NCBI GenBank assembly: GCA_902702965.1
Contig: CACRXP010000610.1
Location: forward strand, 146,355-210,354
Length of the DNA: 64,000 bases
Reading direction: 5' to 3'
From: Spirometra erinaceieuropaei
Taxonomy: Eukaryota > Platyhelminthes > Cestoda > Diphyllobothriidea > Diphyllobothriidae
The number at the start of each line of letters is the position of its first letter. Position 1 is the first letter of the stretch. The notes beneath the pieces are model-generated. The model saw only the letters and a list, made by a program, of their open reading frames with translations, did no database searches and was not told the origin of the DNA. Below are positions 1-12,784 of the stretch, in pieces. The translations under genes and the position numbers were made by a program.

Positions 1-150
1 CCGACAAAGCAATAACGATTTTTCGGGAATGTTTAAGTTTTAACTGTTTTTCACGCCTTCTACAGGTCTGACGAAGGCCTGGGGAAGCAGTGTCGAAAAT
101 TTACGAAATAAAACTTGTTCAGTTTCTCAAAGGACTCATTTTCTTCGATA
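1..150 (+). repeat. Penelope-like element 3' tail, truncated copy
   Basis: This stretch is a diverged copy, same orientation, of the tail found at about 1,440-1,580. Both share the block around TCGAAAATTTACGAAATAAA and the final GGACTCATT. It contains a hammerhead-like core, CTGACGA (68-74) followed by CGAAA (94-98). It ends at an AT/GT microsatellite (about 149-176) that separates it from the inverted copy. No coding sequence is left. Confidence 0.6.
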
Positions 151-209
151 TATATATATATGTGTGTATGGACTGGAAGATGGGCATCCCAAGAAACATA
201 ATTCGAAAA

Positions 210-757
210 AGAATGAGTCCTTTGGGAAAATGAACAAACTTTATTTCGTAAATTTTCGAGTCTGGTTCCCCAGCTCGTCTTCAGACGTGTAATAAGTGTG
301 AAGAAACAGTCAAAATTTAAACAATGCCGAAAAAATCGATATTGCTCTGTCATGACTGAGGATGGGCTAATGCTGTGGGCTGATGTCACGTCGTGGTTGG
401 CTATTACCTTTTCCATTTTTCTTTGAGACTTGTGTACATGGTATCAAGGTCGATGCGTCGATTGATGCATGAATCATCAGAGTGAATGGCCTCTAGGAAT
501 TCTCGGCCTTTCTTATATGGGCAGGAACAGACAATGCGTGTTTTATCCCAAGCGAATTTGTGCCCAGTTTCAAGAGTATGCATGGCGACTTGGGATAAGT
601 GGTCCCGCCTCTTCACTGCCAATTGGTGTTCATGTAGGCGTGTAGAGGCGGATTTTCCGGTTTGACCACAATACACTGCATTACAAGTGCCACATGGAAT
701 CTTATAGACTACTTCTTTCTTATCCAAATAGCCAACCCTATCCTTAGGGTGTACAAG
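210..757 (-). mobile_element. Penelope-like element, GIY-YIG nuclease end, inverted copy
   Basis: The - strand reads an open 107-aa GIY-YIG endonuclease domain (727 down to 404): VVYKIPCG, then VYCGQTG, then the TRLHEH arginine segment, and the REFLEAIHS glutamate further on. Penelope-like elements carry this domain after the reverse transcriptase. The copy is almost identical to the + strand copy at 1,024-1,575; the I/T and C/G differences in the protein are among the few. It is 5'-truncated just upstream of the nuclease, at the sequence for LVHPKDRVG. The 3' part (403 down to 210) is untranslated tail with a hammerhead-like core at 254-284. No RT is attached, so this copy is not autonomous. 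Confidence 0.8.
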
Positions 758-1580
758 CTGAGAACGAAGGTTACAAAAAAGAACTCAATTATCTATTCAA
801 CCTATTTTCCCAAAACGGCTACCCCAGAGATTTTGTACGCAGATGCATGAAAGAGCAGGAATCAAAAGAAAGAGAGAAGGAACTAGATTGTTCCGATCAG
901 ACGCCAAAACCAAAACATTGGCGAACGCTTCCCTACATTAAAAATGTGTCTGAACTCGTTGCAAGACACCTGAGGAAGCACCAAATACAAGTGGCTCACA
1001 AACCGACTACCACGCTACGCAATCAGCTTGTACACCCTAAGGATAGGGTTGGCTATTTGGATAAGAAAGAAGTAGTCTATAAGACTCCATGTGGCACTTG
1101 TAATGCAGTGTATTGTGGTCAAACCGGAAAATCCGCCTCTACACGCCTACATGAACACCAATTGGCAGTGAAGAGGCGGGACCACTTATCCCAAGTCGCC
1201 ATGCATACTCTTGAAACTGGGCACAAATTCGCTTGGGATAAAACACGCATTGTCGGTTCCTGCCCATATAAGAAAGGCCGAGAATTCCTAGAGGCCATTC
1301 ACTCTGATGATTCATGCATCAATCGACGCATCGACCTTGATACCATGTACACAAGTCTCAAAGAAAAATGGAAAAGGTAATAGCCAATCACGACGTGACA
1401 TCAGCCCACAGCATTAGCCCATCCTCAGTCATGACAGAGCAATATCGATTTTTTCGGCATTGTTTAAATTTTGACTGTTTCTTCACACTTATTACACGTC
1501 TGAAGACGAGCTGGGGAACCAGACTCGAAAATTTACGAAATAAAGTTTGTTCATTTTCCCAAAGGACTCATTCTTCTTTG
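758..1580 (+). mobile_element. Penelope-like element: RT thumb/linker plus GIY-YIG nuclease and tail
   Basis: An open + strand frame runs from about 770 to the TAA at 1,380. It begins inside a reverse-transcriptase thumb (NGYPRDFVRRC at about 815-850), passes the linker motif LPYIKNVSELVARHLRK, and ends in a GIY-YIG nuclease (VVYKTPCG, VYCGQTGKSA, TRLHEH, REFLEAIHS, CINRRIDL). This order is that of Penelope-like elements. The catalytic RT palm is absent, so the copy is 5'-truncated. The tail after the stop (1,381-1,580) has a hammerhead-like core, CTGAAGA...CTCGAAA, at 1,500-1,530. The copy forms a head-to-head pair with 210-757, separated by about 265 bp. Confidence 0.85.
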
Positions 1581-4500
1581 AATATATGTGTGTGTGTGGC
1601 AAAAGAGATGGCCCTTTGTAGAATAGATACACTCGTGTGTGGCAGGCGTGCACGAATGGCTTGGTTGTCAGCCCTGTCTTCGGGCCTACCTAAGATTGAC
1701 ATACTACAGGAGCAAGGTGGGCGATGGAAGAGCGTGTAGTAGATGCTGAGCATATCTTTCTCAGTGTAAACTAGTCCGCTCGCAAGTCCCTGCTTGAGTG
1801 CGAAGACGCCAGGAGTGCGACTTCCGTGGCAAAGTGGGACGGATGCTCACTTCTCTTCACCGTCAAATGGAGTTTATGCATGCATGCGGAAGCGGATTGT
1901 CTCATAGGGTTTAGTAAACGAACAAAGTTCAGGCTCGGTGCGTGATACAGCCGTCAGTTTGTGTGCTTCTCGCATTACGTTCAGGCACAATCTTAATGTA
2001 AGGACTGGTCCGCCAGCTTGTTAATCATTTATGCATAAGCAGGCGCGCTGACTGGGATGCTGCGTGCGAAATCTCCGACGACAGCGTGCAACAGACGCTC
2101 GTTGACAGTAAGTCGTGATTTTTTAGGCATGTCTAATATGTTGCCTTCTTGACACGTTTTAAACTAGCCTCGGAAGTTTACGGGATAGTTTGTTGTTTTC
2201 CTGAGGAAGTAGCGTGACAAAGAAAGAATAGTGGCCTCTGATGAGGATATCTTGTTCATATGAATTTTCGCACTCAGCTTGAACACATCATCAGGGATAA
2301 ACATGATGGAAGATACAGAGTTTATAGTCGCCATTTCGTCCCACTTGTGATAGGCTCATCTGTTGTCTTCCCAGTGGTCCTTGCTGACAGATTTACCCTA
2401 AATCTAACAAAGCTGGTACCGGACTAGCAAGTCCCATATTCTTTCTTCTGCTATTCTTATTTCGAGTCACCTGAATACGCGTAAACTTTTGATGGTGAAT
2501 AGATAATGGTTGTGCAGACTGTCTTTTCATATGTGATCACACGTCTTCTTCGCCCCGCAGCGTGGGCATGCTCATACGTAACCGTCCATTAATGTTTGTT
2601 GGTCGTGTCATAGCAGTTGGTCAGGTAGTTCGGACTCTGGTACCTGACGTAGTCGATCCTTGGGCCGAACAGCGTCCAAGGACCACGTTAAATGGTCGTA
2701 ATATGAGTTCACTGACTCCAAAAACGTCAGACATGTAGAACACCGCAGGAAAGAATGTAACCTTGTTTTTGTCGCGCTCATAGTAAATTTGTGCGCGAAC
2801 GGACAGTGCGAAAATTATCAGTCGGAAGTCACCACATTGTGGTGGGTGTGGTAACTGGAGCTTGCACTGGATGCCTGCCAATAGTGGCAGCTTCACTTAA
2901 GTACAGTTTTTCACTTCGGCCAATTTTTAATGTAGCTAATGGCGCTGTTCATCGACCGCGATAGTGAAAGAAACGAAAACTCGAGCTGATGACTCTCCCC
3001 AAATATTGGTCTGTATGAATTTTTGCCAATCCTTAGAAGTTTGGTTATTTATGGGCAAAAGAGTTCGTTTCCTCGAAATTCAACCTTGTTACCAGACTTA
3101 TGGGAAAGCGATAAGGGCTCCCATGGCAGCAGACGTTTTTGTAAGGATTTCCATTGCCATCCTATTGAAGACGGTCAAAATTGTTCTCAGAAAAGTGAGT
3201 CAGCCGCAGAAGGTCAACTTTTGGCTGGTTGAGCCGTCCTGGCATGAGCTTCGGCGGCGGCGTTGGATTCGCTGCTTCAGCGTAAGAGTTATTTTGGAGG
3301 AGGGATCGTGATTGGTGGTCTACTAAGACGTTGATAATTCATTTAACACCCTTCAAAATGCGTTTCCTTAAGTTCCCACCAGCGATTAAGTAAACGGCTT
3401 ACTGGGTGTAGCCCCACCAAATTCAAACCTTTGAAACAAATTCACAGGCGCAATCCTTACGTGTAACAAGGACACTAATTTTTTCATGGCACTTTACCGA
3501 AGTGGCGTAGTTAGCACCCCAACCAGACTGTATCAGTAAAATTCAGTAAAATTCTTCAGTTTCTAAATGATTTAGGCAACGTATAGCAAATGTAATAGGT
3601 AAGAAGGTTTAATCCCTAAAAGTATTTGCTACTGCGAAAGGCAGATGCAGTAATAACGCTGTTTTGCAAGCCCTGATACAAATTACAATCCGTTAGATAT
3701 CATTACTAAAACAGGAGCACCATGAACATTCCCTAGCGTGTTGCTGAAATAGGATTGCCCGAGAGAGGACAGTGTAGAATGGTGATACTGGCCATTTCAA
3801 GTTACAACTCCCAATGCCAAGGGGATCAAAATCTAACAGTGTCCGTGAACACCTAACCACAAGCATAAGCATAAGATCTAGACCCTTATTGTTTTTGCTT
3901 CTTATCTACCCATGTCACAGAAGGTTAAGATATCGGAAAATGACAGTTTTAGGTGACTCAGACTTCGTAATTTAAGCATATAAATAGTATAAAACTAAGG
4001 TAGGTAACGAAAGTTTTCCGGGTAACAAAGAAAGAGAAGGGAAGTGAACGCACTCGGCCTCGAACTGGTTTGGCAGCAAAACATCGGCCAGTTGTAAAAT
4101 CACGCCTTTGTAAATTGGAATTAACTCCTCCGGGACATACTAAAAAGAAAACACTTCAGGAAAATATGCTAAAAACGCAAATCTAGAGTGCATTAAGCAT
4201 TAGGGAAGACAAGAAAGGTGACAAAAAAGATAAAGTAGTACATAGAACACAAAATTAAGAGGTGAAATTTCAGTGGTCAGTAACTTTGGTCATATATTTA
4301 TTTACAAGACAAAGGATCAAGATAAAAACCCTTGTGATACTGAATAGGGACAGTGATAATTAGTAGATTAAAGTAATTTCAGGAGTAACGCCTCTTTAGG
4401 TAAATGAGACTGTTAATTGATAAAAATGAAGACGCCAGACCAAAATATTTGCTTCCCAAATATTAGATTAAAAAATAACATCATTATAACTACGACTGCG

Positions 4501-6975
4501 TTTATGGCGTCTGCGATAGTTTAGCATTAACAAATCGTTTTTCCTCTCTCCTCATCAGCTATTTTCTAGCATTTGACGGGGAATTGCTCTTTCTATAAAT
4601 TATTTAATGCACCGTCCGCGAATAATACCAATACACTGAGGGATCTGCTGGATAGCCTTTATTGAGCAGTTTAATCACTGACAAACGGTCAGCAGTTGCG
4701 CGACTGTAACCTGCAATGGTGCAGGCGAATTTGTGATACCAGTACGCGTTGACATGAGGCCTAGTAGTCGTCGGCGCCGACGAAACCGATGCGACCGGCC
4801 ACTCCCATCCTTAGCTCCACGTATAAAGCGCTATGTATTATGGATGTTTCAACTACTAGGTGCTACGCTTGGGTAGGTTTGAGAGTCAGGTTTTACTGAA
4901 ACCGTGACTCCAAAAAAACGATCTCCTGACACCCCTCTCCCCACTGCGAACACAAACACACGCCTCAATTTAGCTATTCAGGAGCCAGACAACTTTAGCC
5001 GGCACTGTGTTAGTTACGCTCTTAAAAGCGAATTACAAAAGCCTTATTTAAAAAAAAAGGAAGGCAAGTGGAGATTGCTCACGATCTTTCCGTTGTCACC
5101 TAAAACAGGATCACAGTCTGCAGAAAGTTTGTCAGTAAGAACAAAATACCTACAATACTTCGCAGAAGGATTTGCAGTTTTAAGGTCTTTTATAATGGTA
5201 CCAAGCATCTTCAGAAATTTTACATCGCCCACGTAACCTTATTGTTATCGGAAAAAACATTAAAGTTACCAGTTAAAATAGCCGAGTACTTATTTATGCC
5301 GTTTGCCTTCAACGAATCATAAATGGTTTTCAGGTCGTCCGACGACAAAACCTGGCCGGTGCATTTCTCATATTCTGTAAATAGTCATAAACAATATTTT
5401 ACTTACGTGTATGGTTTGACAGCTGTACAGAGTTTATACTGTCGACCTCATAATTCAGTAACTAAAAAGGCAAGTAACCAGATTCCCGAAAATTATACTT
5501 GAAGGGGGAAAACAGAGCTGCGATTTCCAACATAACCGTAAACAACATGACTTTGAATAGACAAGACGCGTTTATCTTCAATGGTTTCCTTCATGTTGGC
5601 GAACAAAAAGTGGGCGTACAAAGCAGGATGGGAAGTTCAAAATTGCCGTGTGGGATAGAATACGTCGCCAACGCACTTTCTCTAGAAAGGCGTCAGTCGG
5701 CAACTAATCCTTTTTATTTGCCCGCCTCACTTGATGTTGTTTAAGTTCAAGGTTGCTCGGGACACAGAAGTTAGCGAAGTTAACGGATTATTTAGACGAC
5801 GTTTAAGTATAAGATACTACTAAACATCCCTCAGACACTTAAGTCACTTCAGCGAAACACGCCTAAGTCGACTCAAATCCAAGAAACAGTCAAGGGATCT
5901 TGAGCACTGAAGTATTTTGTAAGACCAGAATCGTCAAGAATTGGGCACCCAGGGTAGTGTGTTCTATGCCGAAAGCCGCATCCCTCCCTTGTTAAGCGCT
6001 TGTAAACAGCTGCTGAGACACCCTACAACGTGTTACTTTTTGTTCCAGATATGTACTTATGTCATTGTCAACGTGGTATTCAACGGTGTCGCAGCAACTT
6101 AAGTTATAGGCAAACCCTATCCACCACGACTTTCAGGCCCGGTCCCGGATCGAAAGAGGTATTGGACGCCACTTGAAAGGGCACTGTATTCTCAACAAAA
6201 AGATCGCATTAATCAAAGTAGCCACAATTTTTCTAATCGCAGCAAACGTGTCAAAGTCATCCTTCTCGTACGGTCAGTTTCGAATGGACCACAAGATCCG
6301 CACGGCCCTTGATTCCGTAAACCAGGAAGAAATGAGCCTTTGGCTGACCGGAAAACTTGAGTGACTAGGTCGATGAATTGCAGACCTATAGAACTAACCT
6401 AAATTGCCAAAATTATCTGCAAAATACTTCAGTGTTTCCGTCCACCGGACTTCGGGTGCAAAATAATTTCGTGGGACTAAGTTCGTGTCCGATCTATCTT
6501 AGGGGGATTTATGCAACCATGAAAACTGCCGACTGACTGAGCATACAACATAAGGAAGTCGATTCTTTGGGATTTTGAGAATGGATATAAACGTTGAAGA
6601 CAAAGTCGTAATCACCACATTGTTTGAGACCGTTAATTTGTATGGTGTACGTTAACATCAGTCAGGGTCAGAATTATGGAGAATTTCCCTAAGTGGTATA
6701 AACCCCTAATAAAAAAATTACCGCTGCAAAGAAAGTCTCCATAAGCCACGATGGGCTGACGTCAGGCAAAAGTAATGGGAAATTAGTTCAAATGTTAACT
6801 AACGCGTCAGTCACAGCTCCATGACCACCCGCTTAACTTCCCATTTTGGACATTAACTAAGCATAGTTAACTTAGTTGCTCAGCTGATGATATTTGCCTT
6901 CATAAACTGTGGCCAGTAAACGGAAATCTCAATAAATATCGCCATTCTCAAAGACGTTACGTAGCCGAGGATCAG
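1581..6975. other. non-coding, nothing recognised
   Basis: Moderately AT-rich sequence with only short frames and no recognisable protein domain, RNA gene or repeat shared with the rest of the window. A 62-aa - strand frame near 5,044-5,232 faintly recalls the segment before a LINE reverse transcriptase, but I would not call it. Confidence 0.5.
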
Positions 6976-7970
6976 TCATACTTAACCAAATTTTCTGTAG
7001 GGCGTTCGCGCCATTCCCAGTGTCATCCCCAGACCCACTCGGAATCTCAGACCACGGCATAGTTGTTTTTACGCTAGAACTCAGGGCTGACTAAATTTCG
7101 TCCTCAAAGTAAAGCTTTTTTCGATTTCCGAGCAGCTCGCTCGGGCGAATTATTAACGTGCTTTATTTCCCTAGACTGGACTGATTACTTCTATGCTCGG
7201 ACGCAAATGTTCGCACTGCCAAACTTTACGAAATTTTAGATCTGCCAATCTATCGGTTTATTCCCCGCAAGAAAATAATTACTATCGGGGATATGGTATC
7301 CCTCTCTTTATCCTTTCACCGTAGGTTGCGCGTAGTTTATCGTCGATTCCATCATCAGAATGACGCTTCCGTTCTGGCCTCAATTTGTTATATTTTCGAG
7401 CTGACTAAGAGATTGTGCGAAGAAAAGCGAATAGCCGAAAAGGTACACTTCTCCGAAAGCCTCTCACTAAACGCCGCGAAACCTTTCTCTTGAAAAGTAA
7501 AAGCCCATGTAGAAACGCAGCATCTCAACCTGCGACACGATCTTGAAAATCTTATAGCAGATGCTCAGTTGACGGCTGATAGCTTCAATGCTTTCCAATC
7601 CAAACGTTTATTAAAAGCTCGACAGCTCCGCTTCCGACCATTCAGGCTTGCACCGGGGCCGTTCTCGAAAGTATAACTTTCATCCTGTGTGACGTGACTG
7701 TAACGATACAGCGTCTTCGCCAGCCTCATATACCGAGACCTGATGGTGTCCCAGCCAGGATTTTAAAGGCGGACGCAAATGAACTTTTCCCGTTCCTCGT
7801 ATGCAAGATATTTAAACGCGCTCTTAAAAGCGAAACCTGTCCTACATTGTGGAATGAATCACGCATTTTGCCTATCCCTAAGCATAGCCAATCAACGCCA
7901 TTTGATGACTCTCGGCCAACAAACATCTTCCCAGCAGTTTCAAAAGTGGATGACTTGTGGGTGTCATGTT
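6976..7970 (+). pseudogene. LINE relic, copy 1 (EN end plus RT N-terminal part)
   Basis: Near 7,025-7,093 a + frame reads a degenerate endonuclease end (DPLGISDHGIVVF, the SDH signature of APE-type LINE nucleases). At 7,694-7,960 another frame reads the start of a reverse transcriptase: PDGVPARILKADANELFPF, then LWNESRILPIPKHSQ and FDDSRPTNIFPAVSKV, equivalent to the usual PI-K...YRPISL segment. The parts are in different frames with stops between, so this is a dead, truncated CR1/Jockey-like LINE. The next feature is a diverged second copy of the same stretch. Confidence 0.75.
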
Positions 7971-7974
7971 TAGG

Positions 7975-8930
7975 CCATCCGGAGGCACAGACAATGACAT
8001 AGTTTTTCTACATTAGAATTTGAAGCTGATCAAAGTTTTTGTCTTGAAAATATAGCTTCCTCCTCAATTTCCGGTCGGCCTGTTTGACAGAATAATTGAC
8101 ACATCCTAATTCCCACAGCGTTCCAATTTCTTCTATGTAAACTCTTTCGTGCATGCTCTTATTTCCATCCCATCTTCAAAATGACATTTCTATTCTGCCC
8201 TTGACCTGCTGTGTTTTTGGTGGGCTAGGTGACCGTCAGAAGGGCAACAATTAGGCTAAATTGTGGCTTTTTAGTTTCCTCAGAAATTAACTTCGAACTT
8301 GGAGTAGATCAGTATGTTCTAGGGTCTATAGGAGCAGACCAAAGTTTGATGTATGAATATCTGGGCCGAAGTCCATCAGCCACAGCGGATGACCGCGTAA
8401 TATTCCATAACTGTCGACAGGCGCGAATTTTTTCTCGAACAGTAAGAGTTTGTAGAGAAAGGTAGCATCCCATCCTCCGAGACTCTCTCGGAAATCCCCT
8501 AAGAGATATCATGTTGGCCGTCGATAGTTTACATGACATTTCTTTCAAATCATTTATTTAAAATGCGACCCTTTACTTCCAAACATCCGGGTTACGACCG
8601 ATGCCGTTCTCGAAAATAGAGCCTTTGCCCGATGGGACATTATCGGAGCCATTCGGAGTTTTCATTGGTCTCATAGCACTGGACCTGATTGTGTTCCGGT
8701 CAGTACTTAAATGGGGACGCAAATGGGATATTTCCGTGTTTCCGTCGTAGGGTATTTAATATTGTTTTCAAACGCGAATCCTATTCCAGTTCGCGAAAAG
8801 TATCACAAAGTTTCCCTACCCCGGAGCACGGCAAATCTACGCCATTTGACGACTCTCGGCCAACAAACACCTTCCCAGAAGTTCCAAAAATAGATGACTT
8901 GCCAATTAACAGAGCATAACTTACCTAGTG
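7975..8930 (+). pseudogene. LINE relic, copy 2, tandem to copy 1
   Basis: The same segment as the preceding relic, more decayed. 8,030-8,100 parallels 7,090-7,160. 8,640-8,905 reads broken versions of the same RT start (HSTGPDCVPV, then FDDSRPTNTFPEVPKIDDL in a second frame). About 940 bp separates equivalent points, which suggests a local tandem duplication or two insertions of the same truncated element. Confidence 0.65.
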
Positions 8931-9054
8931 CCGTTTAAGTCAGTTTACGTCAGTTTATTAAGGGAATGAGGCTTTCGCCCTTGAGCTCCCTATTCATATC
9001 GATAAAGAGAAATAAAGTCATCAATTACATCAGCAAATGCGAAAAGTTAAAAAG

Positions 9055-9905
9055 TTAGCGGTAAGTGTGAACCAGGCGCAAGCTGCCGCCGCTAAAACAA
9101 TCGTAATTATATGTACAGTAGTTTCTCAACAAATGAGCATCTTGTCTACACTGAAAGAATTCTACACTTTCGGAAAGAACCACCGCATCAGGGAGTCCGT
9201 TCCATGCCCCAATGACCCTGTGTGAGAAGGCGTTCCGTCGGACATCTGAATGAGCCAGCTTCCTCTGCAGTTTGAAGGGATGATCCCGCAGACGGTCAGT
9301 CCCGGTCAATTTGAACAAATTATCAAAGTCTAGGGCTCACTCACGGCCTCCGACAATCTTGTAGGTTTGAATGAGATCGCCGCGCAGTTGCATGTAATTT
9401 AGAGGAAACAGATTTAGTTCGGTCAGCCTGGTTTCGTAAGGCAGATGATGAAGATGCTTGATTATCTTCGTAGCCAGCGCCTGTACTCTTTCCAGTCGTT
9501 GATAATCTTTCTTCGACCAAGGTCGCCAGGCCTGGACTGCATGCTCTAAGTGAGACCGGACGAATGCCCCATATGGTTTTCCGAACAGGTCTTTATCGAT
9601 CTGCACAAATACTCGCCTCAGCGCATATAACACCCTTAACGCACTTTTGGCTGCCCTTTGACACTGTGATGATTGTTTCAGCGAGGAGGTCATTAGGACG
9701 CCCAGGTCTTTCTGTTCCACAACATTTGAAAGGGGCTGACCACCGAGGACGTATTGAAAGGAATCGTGCTCCTTACCGGTCTTTTTGGTGCGGAGTCTCA
9801 ACACCACACATTTGTCCACATTAAAATTAAGGAGCCAACGAGCTGACCAACTGTTCAGGCGGTTGAGACTGTCTTGAAGCGCGTACCTGTCTGCGTCAGA
9901 TCTAA
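9055..9905 (-). pseudogene. CR1-like LINE reverse transcriptase, C-terminal part
   Basis: Read from 9,905 down to 9,055 this is the C-terminal third of a LINE RT: WSARWLLNFNVDKCVVLRL, VVEQKDLGVLM, AVQAWRPWSKKDYQRLERVQ, and the end block RRNAFSHRVIGAWNGLP. One in-frame TGA stop (9,337-9,339) interrupts an otherwise continuous frame, at the position where the related copy at 35,239-36,765 has Cys (RECALN). The catalytic motifs lie upstream and are missing. It is clearly a relative of that copy, but more diverged. Confidence 0.85.
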
Positions 9906-9929
9906 TGGGTCTCCACAGCTCTGTTCAAC

Positions 9930-12350
9930 ATGGATCCCTCAAAGCTCGACCTTCGGTCACCTGCCAGTTCCCTTTGTTTGATTTTATTCTGCAGCCCGAG
10001 ATCCGGCTTGCATGGGATAACTCAGCCGATATCTGTAGCCTTCGAGTTCGACGGAGATGTCTTGCGCATTACAGAATCTTTGCTCACTTTCTAATTCCTG
10101 ACTTGGCGCTCCCAACAGATGATCTCGAATTAAACAGACGAGACTGCGCTAAAAAACGCAACGGTAGTTTTCTTCCTCCTATCAGCGCCTTTCATGTGTA
10201 TTCGCTCCGTGACCTGAACATTTCTTCCTTTTCCGGAAATCTCTGTTTCGTTTCGGTCATCCTCCCGCAAAAATATGAAGCACTAATTGGACGTGTTTAC
10301 AATCCTCCTTGTTACCCCAAAAAATGGTAGCCACCTCTGTGAACTCTTCGAAAAAATCTGCAGTCTCCACCTGATGTCAAAATAATCGCAGGCGATTTTA
10401 ATTTACCAGAAACTGACCGGTATACAAATACTTCTTTACTTAGATAGCTGAAGTTTCTGGATACTCTTCACCTTTCAAACTGCTCTCAAGTAGTTCATTC
10501 ACTGAATAGAAATGATAGCATATCAGATTTGATTTTTACTAACAACATTCACACTTTATGTATGGATATCCATCGTGACCTTTTCACAAGTGATCATGCA
10601 TTAGTTCATTGTTGTCGTATAGTTTCCACAGCTAAAAAGCCCGCGATAAAGCGTGGCTGTTTCGATTATACCAATGTCAACAGCGAATCAGTAAATAATT
10701 TTAAAAGCACTCTCGACTGGCTAGGTATTTTTCTAAATAATTATCCAAACTTCCTCCACGATGCATAACAGTTCCCGACAGAAGGTGTACTCGATTTCAT
10801 TCCACTCAAGATGCCTAAATAAAGTACCGCTTCTTCTGCCCACACTTTCTTAAAAACCGTATCCTAAAGCTACCAAAATAGCTTAGGGATCAGTTCATAA
10901 GTTAATTATCGGTTCAATTAACGACCGCCGACATATTTTGAAAAACTTCGAAACTGATGCCCGGCTGAGATAGATATGGATAGTCTTTAGCTATAAATAA
11001 TGAAAGCCCTTCTAGATCTGTTGACCAGGTCTTCCGTATGAGATCGTCAGCTAAGTCCCATCAAGTGATTCCGCCTTCGTTTATTTGCAGCAACACTTTC
11101 GATACAGTGGAGTTGGGAAAAGCAGAAATGTTAAATTCATGCTTTGTCAATCATTTTGCCATAGAAGCCGACCCCATGCCCCTAATTCCTCAGTCTTCTG
11201 GTGCATGTTTCTCCACCGTTGCTTTTGTTCCTGCGAGTATTCACATTCAAATAAGTCAGCTTAATAACTCAGTAGGAACTGAAGACGTCCACAAATCACT
11301 TATTAGACAGCTATGAGATTTTCCCCCTTTGCTGAGCAATTCTCGGGCTGTTTCAATGGTGGCTGCTTTGTCGATTATTGAAAAACTTATATTATTACTC
11401 CAGTACTTAAACCTGGTTGTCAATCCGATGTCCAGAATTGTCGGAATCTTTATAGGAAGCTCTCTTGTTGAGCAGTCTGGAAAATTTATTACCATCAAAA
11501 TTACTGATTTCCATAGCTAATCAGGTTCTTAGTCCTCGAAATATGATTTTTGTCAATCGCTCTTGTGAAACTTGTCATACGTCTTTTCTTAATATTTGTG
11601 CTTCTCTTTGTAATGATCATTAATGTGTGGTCGTTTTTTATATTTATATGGTCGTTCAACAAAGAGGACTCTTAATTTAACTAGAAACTAGGAGAATTCG
11701 TAATCCTTTTATTGGCTTTCTTTAGCCCTACTTATCTAATCAAAAACAGGTTTCAGTAGGATCCTCACTTTCGAATAAGAGCCCTGTTGTAAGCGGGGTA
11801 CTCCAAGGCAGCGTGTTAGGTCCAATTTTGTTTATGCCTCAATGGATGATATCATGTAGACATTTAAATATTCTCAATTTGTTGTCTATGCTGGTGACCT
11901 GGAATGTGATAATTCTTTCTCTAAATCTGCCACCAAATATAGCCTAAAAAATACATTCTAAAATGCTCGCTCTTTCCGCACAAACCTTAGCATAGCTAGG
12001 GAAATTCTTCTCATCCAAAATGTCACTATTTGTTTTAGACCTGAAAGACTACCCCGATCCACGATTGGATATTCCGTTATCAAGGACTATGGTTTAGACT
12101 ACATCAACAATCTAAGTCTCTCTCCGTACGTGGGTGGAATTACGGCCGAAACTACCTTGATTTGTGACCCCAATTCTTATAATTTTTACTTTCTGAAATG
12201 AAATTAGGCCTTTTCCGAATGCTTGGCCTTCTTATTCTCGACTATTTTTGTCTACTCTTTACTGAACGAGGCTGGTCATTCTGAAATTGAAAATTTCGAA
12301 TGGCATTTTACTAGAAACATTTAAGTACGGTACATACAAACACTTAATTC
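9930..12350 (+). pseudogene. degenerate LINE with APE endonuclease and RT remnants
   Basis: Successive frames read parts of a CR1/Jockey-like LINE on the + strand. About 10,230-10,770 holds an endonuclease (GRVYNPPCYP, KIIAGDFNLPETDR, DLIFTNN, FTSDHALVHC). About 11,038-11,316 holds the linker before the RT (AEMLNSCFVNHF, IQISQLNNSVGTEDV). About 11,795-11,830 reads SGVLQGSVLGPILF, the RT motif around [10 protein letters not shown]. About 11,885-11,910 reads VYAGDLE where the active-site ADD should stand. Many frameshifts and stops show it is long dead. It belongs to a different lineage from the - strand copy directly upstream. Confidence 0.75.
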
Positions 12351-12784
12351 TCCAATAGATGCCAACCAAAAACCCAAATTTCTTGTGTGGTCGGAGACTA
12401 GAAACAGTTTCCGCTTGCTTCTTCGCATTAATAATAGTTCAAACCTTCCCTCGATTTCACCCCTTATGCCTGTTAACCGCTCATGCAAACTCCGAAATTC
12501 TTCCTCTATTATTCCACCTCTCGTCTCATCCACCTCCAACTGTTCCCACTTCTTCACTATCAGATTTATCTTTCTTCAAAATAACCTCTCAATAGATGTA
12601 ATGTCGTCAAGCAATCTACATTCTTTAAAAGAACACTGCATCTTTGTCTGAGTGCTGACTCCACTGAACTTTCACTTTCTTCATCTCTCCTGGGCAACTT
12701 TTCCATCATTTTGAAAAGGACCGTCGGGAATTTAGGGCGTCGCCGCGAACTTGCCGTATCCGCCAATATTTGTATTTTTGTTTG

